Assembly: GCA_028709355.1 (NCBI GenBank)
Contig: JAQVXF010000019.1
Span: 1 to 11,473, forward strand
DNA length: 11,473 bases
Reading direction: 5' to 3'
From: Syntrophomonas sp.
GTDB taxonomy: Bacteria > Bacillota > Syntrophomonadia > Syntrophomonadales > Syntrophomonadaceae
Part shown: piece after piece, positions 1 to 7,113 of the stretch
How positions within the stretch are numbered: the first letter of the stretch is position 1
Layout: each line of letters starts with the position of its first letter
Notes under the pieces: generated by a model
What the model was told of the DNA's origin: nothing
The model's input: only the letters and a program-made list of their open reading frames with translations
The model's database searches: none
Position numbers and translations under genes: made by a program

Positions 1-1
1 G

Positions 2-1627
2 ACCGAGGGCACCCCGGCAACCGCCGAAGCGCCCACGGCCTTGTGCCTGGAGGAGCACTGCCGCCTGCGCCGCCAGGTGGTGGTATCGGCAGGCCTCCAG
101 CAGATGGCGCTCAGCATCTACCGGGCCCTTAAGAGCCGGATTTACTCAATATGGAGGTTGTTTGCCAGCCGGGGTGAGTTTCGCTCTTTCGCCTATGATG
201 GCCGCTTCTTCTGGGCGGTCCGCGACCGGGGCCGGCACCGCTCGGCATCGCTGTTGATGTTGTACGACGGGGCGGGCAGAATGCAACGGGCTTTTTCTGT
301 CTGGCCGGAAGCATCAGTAACCAGCCTGAATTCCTTTCACAGTGGACTATGGGTGGTGGACCGGGAGCATGACCGCGTTCATCGCTGTTATATGGCTGAC
401 ACCCTGCAGCCTGTGGCGGGCGGCCCCCTGGTCTGCGGCAGCCACCCGGGATATCTCCCCGCCGGGACCAGCAGGACCGCCAATATTCATGACTTATGCC
501 TCCTTTACGTGGGCGGGGTGGGGAGTCAGCGGGCGCACCGCTATGATGTGGATCAGCTGAAACCGCTGGTAGGCTACCTTTCCCCCCAAGGTGACGTCCA
601 GGACATCTTCATGGACGGTTTTTTGATGCTGGCCCAGTATTCGCCTCTACTTAACGGCCGGACATTTAGTCCTGATCTTAGAGGTCAGCCCTCCCGCCAG
701 CGAGACTGGAGCGCCCTTTTCGACGAATACTTCCACCCCCAGTGCAACCTGATGGCGCTGGACGGTTGCGCCGGGGATATTGCCCGCCAGCTAAACCTAA
801 CAGTGGCTGGATGCAAGCTCAAAGTAATTTTGGCTATCCCTACCCCCGACCGGCGTTGCCTGGACTGGGACGAGAGGGGCAGGTCCCTGGCTGAATCCCA
901 AAATCGCGTCGCTGCAGTGGCCTGGGCCATGCTGGAACTATTGGGGCGCTGGAGGAAGGTTGGATTCAGGTGGCTGGAGCTGGCTGGTTTCTACTACATG
1001 GATGAACAGGGCGGCTATGACGATCCCGTGCTGCAAGCCTTCCCCGGCTTGTGCCGCCAAAATGGCTTGAGCTCTTTCGCCATCCCCGGCTTGACCTCGA
1101 CCGGGATGACTGAATTCACCCGCGCCGGTTTTGATGGGGTAGCCTTGCAGTCATCCCAGGCTTTTCGTAAATCCCTGGGGCGGCCTCCTCGCTATTGGCT
1201 AAAATGTGCGGGACGGATTGCTCGGGAATTTGGGATGGGTATGGAAGTGGAGCTGCCCTATAACGTGCACGAAACGGCAGGACAAAAGGTGGTGCGGGAT
1301 TACCTGGGGATGGCCCGCATACAGGGCTGGGCAGGTGCATTTAAAGCCTATTTCCAGAGCTACGATCTGATCTGCCAGCTGGCCTCTAGTTCCGATCCCG
1401 GCTGCCGCGCCCTCTATGACGAACTCTACCGCTTCAGCCGCTGTTCCCGGACTGCAGATGGGCCGTCCCAAACTCAGCCGGTGGACAACCAGCCCGTCGA
1501 TTGGCACCAGGATTTTAAGCTGGCGGGAGCAGAGAGGGCATTTCGTCTCAATATCGAAGGCAATCCGGGAGGGCTGGAGCTAACCCATTTGGACTTGAGA
1601 TTTACGACCGCAACTGATGGGTATTGA
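2..1627 (+). CDS. DUF4855 family protein, 5'-truncated by window edge
   Basis: The reading frame is open from base 2 to the TGA ending at 1627 (about 541 residues in the window). A TTG at 41 is not preceded by a ribosome binding site, and the sequence before it encodes a Thr/Ala/Pro-rich stretch typical of a linker, so the true start is probably upstream of the window. From about base 480 the protein matches my recollection of the DUF4855 family: the HDLCLLYVGG strand (about 488-517), YLSP...DIFMDGFLML (about 575-630), an IPTP segment (about 836), LELAGFYYMDEQ (about 976-1011), the IPG...GFDGVALQ segment (about 1083-1160) and GMGMEVELP (about 1234-1257). The part before it (about 170-400) has two Trp/Asp/Gly-rich stretches (FAYDGRFFWAV and FHSGLWVVDRE) that resemble beta-propeller blades; this is inference. 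The family is uncharacterised. Conserved acidic residues in the DEQ and MEVEL segments would suit a glycosidase-like barrel, but no activity should be assigned. No membrane segment is seen in the visible part. Confidence 0.8.
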   Translation, partial: TEGTPATAEAPTALCLEEHCRLRRQVVVSAGLQQMALSIYRALKSRIYSIWRLFASRGEFRSFAYDGRFFWAVRDRGRHRSASLLMLYDGAGRMQRAFSVWPEASVTSLNSFHSGLWVVDREHDRVHRCYMADTLQPVAGGPLVCGSHPGYLPAGTSRTANIHDLCLLYVGGVGSQRAHRYDVDQLKPLVGYLSPQGDVQDIFMDGFLMLAQYSPLLNGRTFSPDLRGQPSRQRDWSALFDEYFHPQCNLMALDGCAGDIARQLNLTVAGCKLKVILAIPTPDRRCLDWDERGRSLAESQNRVAAVAWAMLELLGRWRKVGFRWLELAGFYYMDEQGGYDDPVLQAFPGLCRQNGLSSFAIPGLTSTGMTEFTRAGFDGVALQSSQAFRKSLGRPPRYWLKCAGRIAREFGMGMEVELPYNVHETAGQKVVRDYLGMARIQGWAGAFKAYFQSYDLICQLASSSDPGCRALYDELYRFSRCSRTADGPSQTQPVDNQPVDWHQDFKLAGAERAFRLNIEGNPGGLELTHLDLRFTTATDGY

Positions 1628-1777
1628 TGCCAGACGTCATCACCCCAATCCTTACCCCTTCTTCCCACAGAAAACTCCCCTTTTGGCAGGCCTGAATTCT
1701 TCTCTTTCAGGTGTCTACTCACAGGGGAGCATATCACTGCCGGGAGGCTAACGCCCGGTGGGTTATTTGACTCGACC
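1628..1777. other. Convergent intergenic gap, no clear terminator
   Basis: This gap lies between two converging genes, where a bidirectional terminator would be expected. It holds two short inverted repeats: CCTGAA/TTCAGG at 1691-1711 with a 9-nt loop, and CCGGG/CCCGG at 1740-1758 with a 9-nt loop. Neither is followed on either strand by a clean T tract, so I do not call a rho-independent terminator. No gene is seen here. Confidence 0.4.
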
Positions 1778-2359
1778 TCAGGCCCAGCGGCGCCGCAGTT
1801 TGTTATAGCCTCTGAGGATAAAAAACATTACGGCAGCGATGCAAATCAAGGCCAGCAGCGGCGCAACCACTGCCAAGATGGAGGTCAGGACCGCCAGACC
1901 GGACTCGACCGTCGAGACTACCGGGTTAATGGTCCCCGCGCTCACCACCGTCGAACTATGGTGCACCCCATTGCTGACCAGGTTGGTGGTGGCAGCTGCC
2001 CCTCCGCCGGCTATAATAGCCAGGGCCCACTGCAGCATGGGATTGATGTCGGTCATCACTGCCGCTGATACCAGTATTCCAGCCAGGATGCTGATCGGAG
2101 CACCCATTGATATCAAAAGGTTATCAACAAATGGGAAGAAATAGGCCAGGACTTCAGCCACGGTGGCGATTGCCAGGACGACGATGGCCGGGGTGGTACC
2201 GATCCACTGGAAGCCTGAGCCCAGATCAAGATAACCAGCCTGGGCGGAGATGCCCATAACCAGCAGCGGTACGAAGATGCGGAAACCGCAGGTCGCCGCC
2301 AATGAGACCCCAATTAGAATGTTGATCAATATTGCCAACTCAGACCGCCCCCTTTGCAT
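1778..2359 (-). CDS. DUF4126 family integral membrane protein
   Basis: A 193-residue, strongly hydrophobic protein with about five membrane segments (residues about 8-35, 52-78, 85-102, 108-128 and 153-183) and a basic C-terminal tail, LRRRWA. It matches the DUF4126 pattern: an early SLAATCGFRIFVPLLVMG segment, a conserved Glu in the second helix (VAEVLAYFFPFVDNLL), a central Gly/Ala-rich helix (AIIAGGGAAATTN), and NPVVSTVESGLAVLTSILAVVAPLLAL near the end. Family function is unknown; it is expected to sit in the cytoplasmic membrane. The start is uncertain. The ATG at 2359 has no ribosome binding site. A run AAAGGGGG just inside the frame sits about 9 nt before a TTG codon at 2338-2336 (first residues then LAILINIL), which may be the real start and would shorten the protein by 7 residues. 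A good promoter lies at 2388-2417, so it is probably transcribed separately from the hydrolase gene upstream. Confidence 0.82.
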   Translation of the reverse strand: MQRGRSELAILINILIGVSLAATCGFRIFVPLLVMGISAQAGYLDLGSGFQWIGTTPAIVVLAIATVAEVLAYFFPFVDNLLISMGAPISILAGILVSAAVMTDINPMLQWALAIIAGGGAAATTNLVSNGVHHSSTVVSAGTINPVVSTVESGLAVLTSILAVVAPLLALICIAAVMFFILRGYNKLRRRWA

Positions 2360-2387
2360 TTATAAACTCAATCCAACTGTTACGCAA

Positions 2388-2417
2388 ATTATAATGCTTG
2401 CCTTCTGAAGCTGTCCA
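2388..2417 (-). promoter_or_regulatory. Sigma-A-type promoter for the DUF4126 gene
   Basis: On the minus strand there is a perfect -10 box TATAAT (2393-2388). A -35 box TGGACA (2417-2412, five of six matches to TTGACA) lies 18 bp upstream. The predicted start is near 2381, about 22 nt before the ATG at 2359 and about 43 nt before the alternative TTG at 2338. Confidence 0.65.
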
Positions 2418-2624
2418 TGAAAATAGCTGGTGGATTTTGGGACCAGAAATAACTGGAGAATAAGCCGGGGGGGGATAGCTATGCTCCGGCTGACGAATGG
2501 TGGTGGGGGTGATTGGATTGTAAAGGGGGTAAATCCGGACGATTATAGATTCAGCTATGGGTAAAAACGGCTGGCAGCCTGAACGCAGGTTGGGCAAGAG
2601 GTGAAATGCCTGCCCTGCCGGTTA
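2418..2624. other. Intergenic region with G-rich hairpin, no gene
   Basis: This stretch lies between the hydrolase stop and the DUF4126 promoter. It contains a run of eight G at 2467-2474 inside an inverted repeat (AGCCGGGG at 2463-2470 with CTCCGGCT at 2484-2491, one G-T pair). The apical loop of that repeat contains the palindrome ATAGCTAT. Further G-rich runs lie at 2509-2528. A frame of about 85 codons crosses the region on the minus strand, but it starts with TTG, lacks a ribosome binding site and overlaps the DUF4126 start, so it is not called as a gene. Confidence 0.45.
2563..2579 (-). terminator. Weak candidate terminator after the hydrolase gene
   Basis: On the minus strand GGCT-GCC-AGCC (2579-2569) forms a 4-bp GC stem with a 3-nt loop. 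One base later comes a run of five T (2567-2563). It begins 46 nt after the hydrolase stop codon. The stem is short, so this is only a candidate. Confidence 0.28.
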
Positions 2625-3551
2625 TCATTTCAAGGTGCGATCCAAGAAATCGAGTACTTGAGCTACATTCTGGTCATTATTGAAAGGCAATCCGCCATGG
2701 CCCGCTCCTTCGATGATCTCCAAAGATACCTTGTCGGCGCCCAGTACCGGCCGGAGTTTGTGGGCATAATCGATCGACTGCTGCACCGGAACCCAGTTGT
2801 CCATGGTGCCGTGCTGGATGAACACGGGCGGATCATCCGGAGTGATATAGCTCTCCGGGTTGGATTTATTGGCCTGCTCGGGCACCTCGGTCAGCATCCG
2901 CCCGAAATACTGGGAACCCCAAGAATCGGGGGCATTGTTGAGGATCCCGTCGATCCCGCTCTGTTGGAACTGCTCATCCATGACCAGCAGGTTCATCGGA
3001 CCACACCAGTTCACTACCGCTTGCACCCGTTCCGTCTGCTCGGCATTCCCCAGGCTGGGATCGGACAATTCGCTGACATCGGCGGTGGCTCCTGCCAGGG
3101 CTGATAAGGTTCCGCCAGCTGATGCCCCCCAGACTGCGATCTTGTCGGCCTGAAGGTCGTATTCCTGGGCATGGGCCTTGACAAAACGGATGGCTGCTTT
3201 TATGTCGTTTATCTGGGCCGGGAAGACCGCTTCCGAACTCAGCCGGTAGTTAACCGATACTACCGCGTAGCCCCGTTCCAGGCCCTCCCAGGCAACCAAG
3301 GCGTCAGACCCCAGTTTGTCCCCCGAAAGATATGCGCCTCCATGGATGGAGATGATGACCGGGTAAGGACCGTCGAATTTGGCCGGCCAGTATATGTCCA
3401 GTTTCTGGGCAGGAGAAACACTGGCGTAAGCGATGTCCGTCTCTTTATAGAGGTTGGAATAGAATTCCTGGAATTCGGTGGTGACGATCCGGGGTGGAAA
3501 TACCATTACCAATCCCAGCATCACAACTATTAAGACCGCAAATTTTTTCAT
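2625..3551 (-). CDS. Secreted or membrane-anchored alpha/beta-hydrolase (BD-FAE/esterase-lipase type)
   Basis: A 308-residue serine hydrolase of the alpha/beta fold, probably a carboxylesterase acting outside the cytoplasm; the substrate is unknown. The N-terminus MKK followed by a hydrophobic stretch (residues 4-18) is a Sec-type signal or anchor. I see no clear AxA cleavage site and no lipobox. The oxyanion motif HGG is at residues 70-72 (HGGAYLSG). The nucleophile elbow is GASAGG with Ser144, and the likely triad is completed by Asp251 (HGTMDNWVP) and His285 (GAGHGG). LDIYWP before the oxyanion strand and VNYRLSSEAVFPAQINDIKAAI after it are typical of the esterase/BD-FAE branch. A GGAGGA sequence lies about 15 nt before the ATG, a rather long spacing. 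The gene follows aroF by 82 nt on the same strand with no obvious terminator between them, so operon read-through is possible. Nothing links its activity to tryptophan synthesis. Confidence 0.85.
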   Translation of the reverse strand: MKKFAVLIVVMLGLVMVFPPRIVTTEFQEFYSNLYKETDIAYASVSPAQKLDIYWPAKFDGPYPVIISIHGGAYLSGDKLGSDALVAWEGLERGYAVVSVNYRLSSEAVFPAQINDIKAAIRFVKAHAQEYDLQADKIAVWGASAGGTLSALAGATADVSELSDPSLGNAEQTERVQAVVNWCGPMNLLVMDEQFQQSGIDGILNNAPDSWGSQYFGRMLTEVPEQANKSNPESYITPDDPPVFIQHGTMDNWVPVQQSIDYAHKLRPVLGADKVSLEIIEGAGHGGLPFNNDQNVAQVLDFLDRTLK

Positions 3552-3633
3552 GATGGCCGCGCCCGCTCCTCCCTGACTATTGAATCGCAGTTTTCATTTT
3601 ATCAGAAACCAATTCTCATATCATTAATGAAAT

Positions 3634-4656
3634 CTAAGCTGCCCCTATCTTTTTGCCCTCGAAAGCGACTCGCCGTTTTAGCTCATCCATTAGATTTTTG
3701 AACTGACCCAGATCCAGGGACTGGGCTCCATCGCACAGCGCCTGGGCTGGGTCGTTATGGGCTTCGATCATCAGGCCATCAGCCCCCACGGCAACCGCCG
3801 CCCGGGCCAGGGGAGCCACCAGACCGCGCAGACCGCTGGCATGGCTGGGATCAACAATCACCGGGAGGTGAGACTTCTGTTTGAGTAGGGGTATGGCCGA
3901 GATATCCAGGGTATTGCGGGTAGCGGTCTCGAATGTGCGGATGCCCCGTTCACAAAGGATGACCTGGCTGTTGCCCGCCGACATTATATATTCGGCACTC
4001 ATCAGCAGTTCCTCCAGGGTATTGGCCAGGCCGCGCTTGAGTAGTACCGGCCTGCCGAACCGCCCTACTTCTCTGAGCAGGTCGAAATTCTGCATGTTAC
4101 GGGCCCCTATCTGGATGACATCTATATCCTCGAACAGGGGTAGTTGGGTCTGGTTCATGATCTCCGTAACCACTGGCAAACCGGTTTCCTTTTTAGCCCG
4201 CAGCAATAAGCGCAGCCCCTCCTCCTGTAATCCCATGAAAGAGTACGGGGAGGTGCGCGGTTTGAAGGCTCCGCCCCGCAGCAGGGTAGCCCCGCTGGCC
4301 TGGACCGAGCGAGCCACCTCGATGATTTGGACTTCGCTCTCCACCGAACAGGGCCCAGCGATCACTTGGAACATGCCCGGCCCGATCATTATCCCTCCCG
4401 CATTCACTATCGTATCTTCAGGATGAACGGTGCGGTTGACCGCCTTGTAGGGCTCAGTTACCCGCCGCCCATACTCTATTATGTCATTGTTCTGGACCAC
4501 CGCATCGACGTCGATAACGGCGGTGTTGCCCAGCAGGCAGACCACAGTATGCTCGGTGCCGGTGCTCAGAAACGTGGTAAATCCCCAGGACTCTATCTGT
4601 CCCGTCAGGGCTTCGATTTCTTTGCGGGGGCTCCCCGGTCTCAAGACGAAAATCAT
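3634..4656 (-). CDS. aroF: 3-deoxy-7-phosphoheptulonate (DAHP) synthase, AroA-beta type with N-terminal regulatory domain
   Basis: A 340-residue enzyme condensing phosphoenolpyruvate with erythrose 4-phosphate to DAHP, the entry step of the aromatic pathway; cytosolic. Residues 1-70 form a small ferredoxin/ACT-like domain (MIFVLRPGSP...), the allosteric unit of the Thermotoga-type enzymes. The barrel follows with AGPCSVES (100-107), RGGAFKPRTSPYSF (127-140), GARNMQNF (184-191), LLKRG (205-209), CERGIRTFE (235-243), VDPSHASG (268-275) and MIEAHNDP (296-303). The likely metal ligands are Cys103, His272, Glu298 and Asp309, at positions closely matching the Thermotoga enzyme as I recall it. The start is supported by GAGGAG 9 nt upstream and by the ATGA overlap with the trpF stop. 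It is the last recognisable aromatic-pathway gene of the T-box operon and occupies the slot where trpB/trpA usually follow. It is therefore probably tuned to tryptophan demand; which amino acid inhibits it cannot be read from the sequence. Confidence 0.95.
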   Translation of the reverse strand: MIFVLRPGSPRKEIEALTGQIESWGFTTFLSTGTEHTVVCLLGNTAVIDVDAVVQNNDIIEYGRRVTEPYKAVNRTVHPEDTIVNAGGIMIGPGMFQVIAGPCSVESEVQIIEVARSVQASGATLLRGGAFKPRTSPYSFMGLQEEGLRLLLRAKKETGLPVVTEIMNQTQLPLFEDIDVIQIGARNMQNFDLLREVGRFGRPVLLKRGLANTLEELLMSAEYIMSAGNSQVILCERGIRTFETATRNTLDISAIPLLKQKSHLPVIVDPSHASGLRGLVAPLARAAVAVGADGLMIEAHNDPAQALCDGAQSLDLGQFKNLMDELKRRVAFEGKKIGAA

Positions 4657-5303
4657 GCTTGCTCACTCCTCTCGTTGATATCCTTGTAATCCATAGTCCT
4701 TATGATCTCCATTATTTGTCGGATCTTGTCTTCATCCTTGCGTCCCTCGGTTTCTGCTCCGCTGCTGATGTCTACCCCAAAGGGTTTGACCATCTCGATG
4801 GCGTGTGCCAGGTTGTCCTTGGTCAAACCCCCCGCCAGGAAGAAAGGCCTGGTGCTGGCCGGGATGAGGTCCCAATCGAATAGGCGCCCGCTGCCCCCGT
4901 AGCGGTGCTCATTATAAGTGTCGAATAAGATCAGGTCAGCGGTGGTCCTATCAATTGGTTCCATTACCTGACCCGGATTCTTGATTCTTATGGCCTTGAT
5001 CACCGGACAGGTTATCGACTGTTTCAGGAGCTCCAGATAAGAATTGCTTTCGTCGCCGTGCAGCTGCACTGCGTCGAGAATACCGGCCTGGCAAAGGTCA
5101 ATGATCATTTGGATATCCTGGTTTACAAACACTCCCACCGCTCTGATGCGCGGATCCAGGCCGCGTTTCAATCTCCCCGCTGTTTCCGGAGTAATGCGCC
5201 GGCGGCTGGGAGCCAGGACGAAACCGATATAGTCGGGCAGGTAACGGTTGACGGCATCGATGTCTTCTGCCCGGGTCAAACCGCAGATCTTGATCTTGGT
5301 CAT
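4653..5303 (-). CDS. trpF: Phosphoribosylanthranilate isomerase
   Basis: A 216-residue single-domain (beta/alpha)8 enzyme converting N-(5-phosphoribosyl)anthranilate to 1-(2-carboxyphenylamino)-1-deoxyribulose 5-phosphate in the cytosol. Motifs: KICGLT with catalytic Cys7; GFVLAPSRRR (27-36); GVFVN (57-61); QLHGDE (80-85); LILFDTY with catalytic Asp128; GGSGRLFDW (136-144); FLAGGL (155-160); GVDISSGAE (176-184). The usual SSGVE phosphate-binding stretch reads SSGAE, a mild change. Length is normal for a monofunctional TrpF, about 200-220 residues. The ATG overlaps the trpC stop (ATGA), and a GGGGGGAG ribosome binding site lies 5 nt upstream. Its own stop overlaps the aroF start in the same way, so the three genes look translationally coupled. 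Confidence 0.96.
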   Translation of the reverse strand: MTKIKICGLTRAEDIDAVNRYLPDYIGFVLAPSRRRITPETAGRLKRGLDPRIRAVGVFVNQDIQMIIDLCQAGILDAVQLHGDESNSYLELLKQSITCPVIKAIRIKNPGQVMEPIDRTTADLILFDTYNEHRYGGSGRLFDWDLIPASTRPFFLAGGLTKDNLAHAIEMVKPFGVDISSGAETEGRKDEDKIRQIMEIIRTMDYKDINERSEQA

Positions 5304-6085
5304 GATATCTCCCCCCGCAGCTCCTGTAGCTTGGCTCGCTTGTCTAGGGTCAGCATCAGCGCTTCCCCGATCAGAATCCCGTTCACCTGGTTTTCTTGAA
5401 GCAGGCGTACATCAGCCGAATTACTGATGCCGCTTTCGGCGACAAAGATTATGTCTGCCGGAACCAGCCGGCGCAGTTGGACACTGTTATTGAGGTCGAT
5501 CGTGAAATCCTTTAGGTTGCGGTTGTTGACGCCGATGAGGCGGGCTCCGGCCCCCAGGGCCTGCTCTATCTCGTACGGGTCATGGACTTCCACCAGCGCC
5601 GAAAGGCCCAGTTCATCACAGATTTTCAGGTATTCGCGGATGGCGGCCGGCTCCAGCAGAGCGCAGATGAGGAGGACCGCCGCGGCGCCCAGCAATCTGG
5701 CCTCATACAGCTGGTACTCGGATACGGTGAAATCCTTGCGCAGCAGCGGCAGCTGGACGCTGCGGCTGATGTCGGCCAGGTACTCATCCCGTCCCAAAAA
5801 ATATTCTGGTTCGGTCAGGACCGAGATGGCGGCGGCTCCAGCCTGCTCATAATCTTGGGCGATCTGGCGGTAGGGAAAATCCGCGGCGATAATCCCTCGC
5901 GACGGTGAAGCTTTCTTGAGCTCACAGATGAAGTTGATTCCAGGCTGCCGCAAAGCCCGTTCAAAAGGAAAATTGGCAGGTTTTGCCGCCTCCCGGGCTG
6001 CCCGAGCAACCTGGACCAAACTGACCCGGGATTGTTTCTGCCGAACCCGTTGGCGCGCCTTATCGGCCAGTATCTCCAGCATCAT
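5300..6085 (-). CDS. trpC: Indole-3-glycerol-phosphate synthase
   Basis: A 261-residue (beta/alpha)8 enzyme that decarboxylates and closes the TrpF product to indole-3-glycerol phosphate; cytosolic. Motifs: ELKKASPSRG (55-64) with Glu55 and catalytic Lys57; EPEYFLG (92-98); LLRKDF with catalytic general acid Lys117; LVEVHD with Glu166; GVNNRNL (185-191); VAESGI with Glu217; ILIGEALM (237-244). The open frame runs 35 codons further upstream, but those codons lie inside trpD and carry no family sequence. I place the start at the ATG at 6085, which overlaps the trpD stop as ATGATG. A second ATG directly follows and could equally be used. No strong ribosome binding site is seen, so initiation probably depends on ribosomes finishing trpD. 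It is not fused to TrpF. Confidence 0.95.
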   Translation of the reverse strand: MMLEILADKARQRVRQKQSRVSLVQVARAAREAAKPANFPFERALRQPGINFICELKKASPSRGIIAADFPYRQIAQDYEQAGAAAISVLTEPEYFLGRDEYLADISRSVQLPLLRKDFTVSEYQLYEARLLGAAAVLLICALLEPAAIREYLKICDELGLSALVEVHDPYEIEQALGAGARLIGVNNRNLKDFTIDLNNSVQLRRLVPADIIFVAESGISNSADVRLLQENQVNGILIGEALMLTLDKRAKLQELRGEIS

Positions 6086-7101
6086 TGCTGCACCAGGTTG
6101 GTGAGCTCCCGGAATTCCTCCAGTTTGGCCAGAGCCTGCCCGGAGTCTATTATGTCTTGGGCCATCTCGATACAGTCGCTGACACTGCAATCATCTATGC
6201 CCAGGTACAGAGCCATGGCTGCATTCAATACTACCACGTCTCGCTTAGGGCCGCGCTCCCGGGCGTGCAGAATATCCAGGGTTATGCGGGCATTCTCCTG
6301 AGGAGTGCCTCCCACCAGGTCCTCCAGGCGGCAGCGCTGGAAACCAAATTGTTCCGGGGTGATATCGTAGCTGGTCAGCTCGCCGAAGCGGATTTCGCAG
6401 ACATGGGTAGGTCCGGTGAGGGTGACTTCGTCCATGCCATCCGCGCCGCTCACTGCCACCCCCCGCACTACTCCCAGGTTGGCCAGCACCTGGGCCAGGG
6501 GCTCCACCAGTTTGCGGTCATAGACCCCCATCAGCTGCATGGTGGCTCCGGCCGGATTAGCCAGCGGTCCCAGGATGTTGAATATGGTCCGCACTCCCAT
6601 CTCCCGGCGGACCGGGGCGGCATACTTCATAGAAGCGTGGTAGAGTGGTGCGAACATGAAGCATATACCGGTTTGATTGAGGATCTCTTCGTTCCTCTGC
6701 GGTGTTAAAGCCAGGTTGATACCCAGTTGGTCAAGCACGTCAGCAGCACCGCTCTTGCTGGAGACGCTGCGGTTGCCATGTTTGGCTACCGGCACTCCCC
6801 CGGCGGCCACTACGAAAGCGGCGGTGGTGGAGATGTTGAAGGTGAACAACTCGTCCCCGCCGGTTCCGACGATGTCGATGACCTTGCGGACTGGATTGAT
6901 CTTCAAGCCCATCTCCCGCATGACTTCGGCGCAAGCCGTGATCTCATCCACGGTTTCGCCTTTCATCCGCAGGCCTGTCAATAATGCTCCTATCTGGGCT
7001 GGAGTGGCAGTGCCATCCATCATTTGCCGCATTACACTTTTGGTGGTCTGCAAATCGAGGTCCTTGCCACTTATCACATCTTTGATTGCCTTCTGAATCA
7101 T
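6082..7101 (-). CDS. trpD: Anthranilate phosphoribosyltransferase
   Basis: A 339-residue class III-type phosphoribosyltransferase transferring the phosphoribosyl group of PRPP to anthranilate; cytosolic homodimer in the family. Diagnostic motifs: the glycine loop GTGGD (79-83) for PRPP; FNIST (88-92); KHGNRSVSS (107-115); GAADVL (118-123); FAPLYH, R(R)EMGVRTIFNILGPLANP with the conserved catalytic-region Arg, and GMDEVT near the middle for magnesium binding. Length fits monofunctional TrpD; the glutamine amidotransferase is a separate gene (trpG). The start is secured by an ideal AAGGAGGAG sequence 7 nt upstream, which itself overlaps the trpG stop codon. The trpG-trpD gap is 12 nt, the only true gap inside the operon. 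Confidence 0.96.
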   Translation of the reverse strand: MIQKAIKDVISGKDLDLQTTKSVMRQMMDGTATPAQIGALLTGLRMKGETVDEITACAEVMREMGLKINPVRKVIDIVGTGGDELFTFNISTTAAFVVAAGGVPVAKHGNRSVSSKSGAADVLDQLGINLALTPQRNEEILNQTGICFMFAPLYHASMKYAAPVRREMGVRTIFNILGPLANPAGATMQLMGVYDRKLVEPLAQVLANLGVVRGVAVSGADGMDEVTLTGPTHVCEIRFGELTSYDITPEQFGFQRCRLEDLVGGTPQENARITLDILHARERGPKRDVVVLNAAMALYLGIDDCSVSDCIEMAQDIIDSGQALAKLEEFRELTNLVQQ

Positions 7102-7113
7102 CTGTTCTCCTCC

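Noticed and set aside
1740..1758. CCGGG/CCCGG inverted repeat as terminator for the DUF4855 gene
   Set aside because: Stem of only 5 bp with a 9-nt loop, followed by GTGGGTTATTTG rather than a T tract.
2500..2530. Possible G-quadruplex in the GGTGGTGGGGGTGATTGG region
   Set aside because: The G runs are mostly two bases long and unevenly spaced; not enough to claim a quadruplex.
2340..2597. 85-codon minus-strand frame in the gap before the DUF4126 gene
   Set aside because: TTG start with no ribosome binding site; it crosses the DUF4126 promoter and start region out of frame, and the sequence resembles no family.
2601..3104. 167-codon plus-strand frame opposite the hydrolase
   Set aside because: Antisense to a gene with an intact catalytic triad; its composition looks like reverse-complement coding and no family is recognisable.
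6086..6190. 35-codon upstream extension of the trpC frame
   Set aside because: These codons lie inside trpD in another frame and show no TrpC similarity. The ATG at 6085 with its ATGA overlap is the natural start.
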